A DNA stretch of 64,000 nucleotides, from the NCBI GenBank assembly GCA_013397935.1, contig VZRN01011463.1, positions 1 through 64,000 on the forward strand, read 5' to 3'. This DNA comes from Dasyornis broadbenti. Its lineage: Eukaryota; Chordata; Aves; Passeriformes; Dasyornithidae. Positions 60,566-64,000 of this stretch are shown here, one piece after another. The notes beneath the pieces are model-generated. The model saw only the letters and a list, made by a program, of their open reading frames with translations. It was not told the origin of the DNA and ran no database searches. The translations under genes and the position numbers were made by a program. How positions within the stretch are numbered: position 1 is the stretch's first letter; every line of letters begins with the position of its first letter.

Positions 60566-62408
60566 GGCAGCTCTTTCTGTTGCGTCAAAGAGCCCACTGT
60601 GCAATAGGAACAGTGAACAGAGTTGTTAAACTGGCAAGCTTTTGCTGAAGACAGCTTTTCAATATGCTCTCAGCATCGTCTCCCAGGGCTGGCTGGAGAC
60701 AGTCCCACTCCTCTTATATGGACTCTGCTCCCTCAAGAGGCAATCGCTCTTAAGGATGGTTTCTATAAACATGTTGTTCTACTGGTTTGGCTGAACATGA
60801 TGAGGGCAATTGCACGCATATACATACCTGCATTCAGGGAGCAGACCTGCACACACTTGGGGAAAATGTAGTCACACTCAAACTAGCCATCATTACCTCA
60901 GCTTAAGAGCAGGATGCTATTGATGACTGACTCCTTGCAGAAACTCCCTTCCCCACTTAGACCATTCAGCATGCTGTTAGAAAACGATTCTGAAAGGCAC
61001 AGTACTTAGAGAGGAAACCTCTAATGCAATTCCATTGGGACGCTGTAGCCCAAGCAGCGCTCTCTGATTAAAGGAAATCGGTTGTCACATGCTGCTGCCT
61101 AGCTTTGTGTGTAGTGTAGAGAGCTCAGAGAGCCACTAGAGACTGCAGCCATGCGGGATGAGTGAACTGTCCCTCCTGGGAATGATGGCTCCATCACTGA
61201 AGACGTCTTCAGAAGCTGAACCAGTGTATATACTGTGGACGGGGTAAGGACAACGAGCAACCTGCTTAAACATTAGTACAGCCACATTCATCACCACATA
61301 CAGGAAATCATCACACAGATCTCTGCAGGTGAGGACACCACCCTGCATCCCTTTTACAAGCCACGGAGACCTAAGCAAAGGTATTCAGAGCACAGTTCAA
61401 TCTGCATCTGGTCCACTGATCTGCCTACTGGGCTTCACTGCCTACAAAGGGAACCCATGATAGCTTTCCCAAAAAGAGGTTGCAGACAGCAACAGTTTTA
61501 GAGATGAGTGCCACTCCAAATGACAAGGTGATGAATGCCTGCAACATGTGCACAGAAAAAATTTGCAAGGAAGAACGGCATTGGTAACAGACAGGAATAA
61601 AAAAGGGAAAATACAAACCACGGAATGCACTTCTCAACATGACTGCAAAATTAAGAGCGGGGACAAACATATGCAGCTGGTTAATTTAGAATTTCTTTTC
61701 TATTTATATCTTTCAGAGTTGCCACAGGGACATTATGAGCCTGAATATGTGGGAACACAGCAGAAGGGAAGGAACTTTATCCAGGAGTTAAATTCTCGCT
61801 GTTCATGTTCTTTCTCTACTTAGAAAACCTCTATATGGAAAAATTACTTCTTTAACAGCTTCTCTTGAAATCCTTCCAGTTGAAAATTAATTTCATTCCT
61901 AAAAAGTGTTTCCATATATGACAGAATAAGTTTCTGCAAAATGTACCTTTAACTTAGAAGTGAAATACAGCATTTTCTAAGCTTTCAACCCCGTAAATTT
62001 AATGCAAGTTCCTATTTGTGCATGAAAAGTGTGTTGCTTTATTGTACTCTCACAACACCAGACAACTCACCATGTCCAAAGCCCCAGCTGTAGTGTCACT
62101 GGAGTCATATGAGCGTAGCTTTTGCCATATGAGAGTAGAGTGATTAATAATTCTCTCTGTGCTGTGTGGAAGATAATTACAATCTGGATCAGTTTCCCAG
62201 ATCTAAAAGCTAGGCAGATATTTTAACACATCTCATAATAATAATACCTGCTCATAAGATTACCTAAATGTTTCCCCCTATAAATCGAGAATCTCCACCA
62301 CTCATCACTGTCAAACTGCAGGCTGAAGGAAACTGGTAATATTTGCTCTTTTCGTGAAATGGATTTTTTGTTTATCTTAGTACCATAAAAGAACAGTTAT
62401 TTGCATGT

Positions 62409-62476
62409 TGAGCAGGTGGTTGGATCAGATGATGTTCTGATGTCCCTTTCAACCTAAACTATCTTGATTTTGTGAA
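62409..62476 (+). mobile_element. CR1 3'-end fragment
   Basis: GAGCAGGTGGTTGGATCAGATGATG-like sequence followed by GTCCCTTTCAACCTAAACTA and a degenerate terminal TGATTTTGTGA matches the CR1 3' tail. Confidence 0.82.
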
Positions 62477-64000
62477 AATGAGGTCAATTATTAAAAGCTG
62501 CCTTAGGCTATTACAGAAATTAAGTGGACTGTGGCCAACTCCAGTGTTTTGAAGCCACAATTTGGATTCAACTGTCAAGACTAAACACAGTTTCAGAGTC
62601 AAAGATCTCCATTCTGTCATTTTGGGAGAAGCTACCAGATCTGCTGAAACATAAAACATAAGCATGAGGTCATTAATAGATATCACTTTATAGAGAGGCC
62701 TGTATTGGTTCCCACACATCCCCTGCTGTTCCACTCTTGGATTCCCAATCTCCTTTTGTTTTTCCCTTCTTATTTATCATCCAGTCATCTAATTTCAATT
62801 TAGTGTCTTTCAGCTGCAAGGGACAAAGAAGATATTGAGAATTCTCAGTGACTGAAAGCCCAGACAACTCATTTTAGCTGTAGAAATTCCTTCACACAAA
62901 GCAAAGGACACAGAATTGATTAAGAAAAAAAAAACATGCAAAACCTTTTGCACAGTTCCTAGCTTCTGTGTAGACTCCACCACACAGCTAGCTCAACATA
63001 GACTGTCTTCTCCAAGGCCTCACTCAGAAGATGTTAAGATTACCCTTTTCAAATCTTTTCAGTATTATGCAAAGCTTTAGCTTCCTTGTTACCCATGCCA
63101 GACATCAGCTCCTGATCCCCAGGCCTAAGGAGTAACTATCAGTTCAAGCCCACAATATTTAGCACAGCAGTTATCCCAACCTTTGCACCACCACATTGTA
63201 CGCTACTTTATCCCATACCTAAAACTCAACCTACCTGCCCCTAGGGCTTGTTGTTAATACACCAGTCCTGTGTTAGTGACAACAACCTATGCCACCAAGC
63301 CAGGAAAGCCAACACAGAACGGTTGCTATCTGCTGGGATTATACTGGATTATACTGGATCTAGAAATGTGGAAGATGGAGAATGACATTCAGAGCCCTTT
63401 GCCGCTGCCAAGTGCCAACCTAACGCTTTCCAAACACTCTCTTGGCTCATAGAGCCCCACTTTTGTGGTGCAGAAGGAGCTTGAAGTGCTACCACCAAGG
63501 TCTACAATATTGCCTTTGCATATTGTACTTCATACATCATGTATCTGTCCCTGTGCTGTATCAGCTACATTGCCTGAATCCACGGCAAGAACTATCTCTG
63601 TTATTCACAGGCTTTCCCCAAGAAATGGGATGATCTTCCCAGGGAAAAATTATCCTTCACAAGGTGGGATGACTCAACTGCCTTGAGGTCAATGCTGCCT
63701 CTTTCCTGCTATAGAAGGTTACAAAGCCTCTTCCTGAAAAACAAGGCTCATGTAGGCATTTCAGCTGAGTCCTGTATTCCTGCAGGAAGGAGGCTGTGTG
63801 CACTTCCAATTGTCTGGCTAAAATGTTGAGTTTCAGCATGTCCTACACTTTGGAAATCAAAACAGCACAATCTGGCCAAGAAATCAGGAATGCCACTTTA
63901 AGTGGAGAGGAAGCTTCAGACCCTGACAGCCAAAGACCAGTCCTACCTCCACCTGCCTGCTTGGCTCTTGGAATGGAAGATGAGTGTGCAGTGCCCTTGG

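Larger units (their letters stand above)
36264..64000 (-). other. CSGALNACT1: Upstream region, probably the long 5' intron(s) of CSGALNACT1
   Basis: About 27.7 kb upstream of the coding-start exon, with no recognisable coding exon on either strand. In mammals this gene has several non-coding 5' exons spread over a long distance, so this is most likely intronic (inference from the family). Contents seen: three CR1 3'-end fragments, poly-A and poly-T runs (45698-45712, 52562-52577, 60547-60565), a G-quadruplex motif at 50707-50728, and short tandem duplications. No CpG island is visible, so the main promoter probably lies beyond 64000. Confidence 0.6.

Noticed and set aside
1..64000. CRISPR array, bacterial operon, or phage-like system
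   Set aside because: There are no spaced direct repeats, no operon layout and no bacterial gene; the window is clearly vertebrate nuclear DNA.

Overview
The window is ordinary vertebrate nuclear DNA, almost certainly from a bird. The genes are split by GT-AG introns, and most of the sequence is AT-rich non-coding DNA with one CpG-rich patch. The interspersed repeats are avian: 3' ends of CR1 LINEs, and one long solo LTR of the ERVL-like type common in birds. From memory, the human counterparts of both genes lie side by side on 8p21.3 and the matching avian segment is on the Z chromosome; Z linkage is inference.

Two protein-coding genes are present and converge tail to tail. SH2D4A lies on the + strand. 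Its nine coding exons run from 8454 to 17217, and when spliced they keep one frame of 1359 nt (452 residues plus stop), with a C-terminal SH2 domain. CSGALNACT1, chondroitin sulfate N-acetylgalactosaminyltransferase 1, lies on the - strand. Its seven coding exons run from 35979 down to 22410 and give 1593 nt (530 residues plus stop), a type II Golgi glycosyltransferase with DVD and HLWH motifs. Both lengths are within two residues of the human proteins as I remember them, and every exon boundary fits in phase. Neither gene looks broken.

Layout: 1-8273 is upstream DNA holding a CA-rich repeat, a CpG island with a strong CTCF-like motif (about 890-1330), a degenerate minisatellite, a CR1 3' end (2729-3022) and the solo LTR (5109-6166). 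8274-18485 is SH2D4A. 18486-21170 is the short gap between the two 3' ends. 21171-36263 is CSGALNACT1 from its 3'UTR to its coding-start exon. 36264-64000 is upstream of that exon and is best read as the long 5' intron or introns of CSGALNACT1. It holds three CR1 fragments, low-complexity runs and a G-quadruplex motif, and no coding exon that I can recognise.

The two genes have no evident functional link: one is a cytoplasmic signalling adaptor, the other a proteoglycan-synthesis enzyme. I found no undescribed system. The best leads are local: tandem CTCF-like motifs in the CpG island, a perfect 17-bp hairpin next to an acceptor-like sequence in an SH2D4A intron, a block duplicated within another SH2D4A intron, and three upstream ORFs, one overlapping the start, ahead of the CSGALNACT1 coding sequence.
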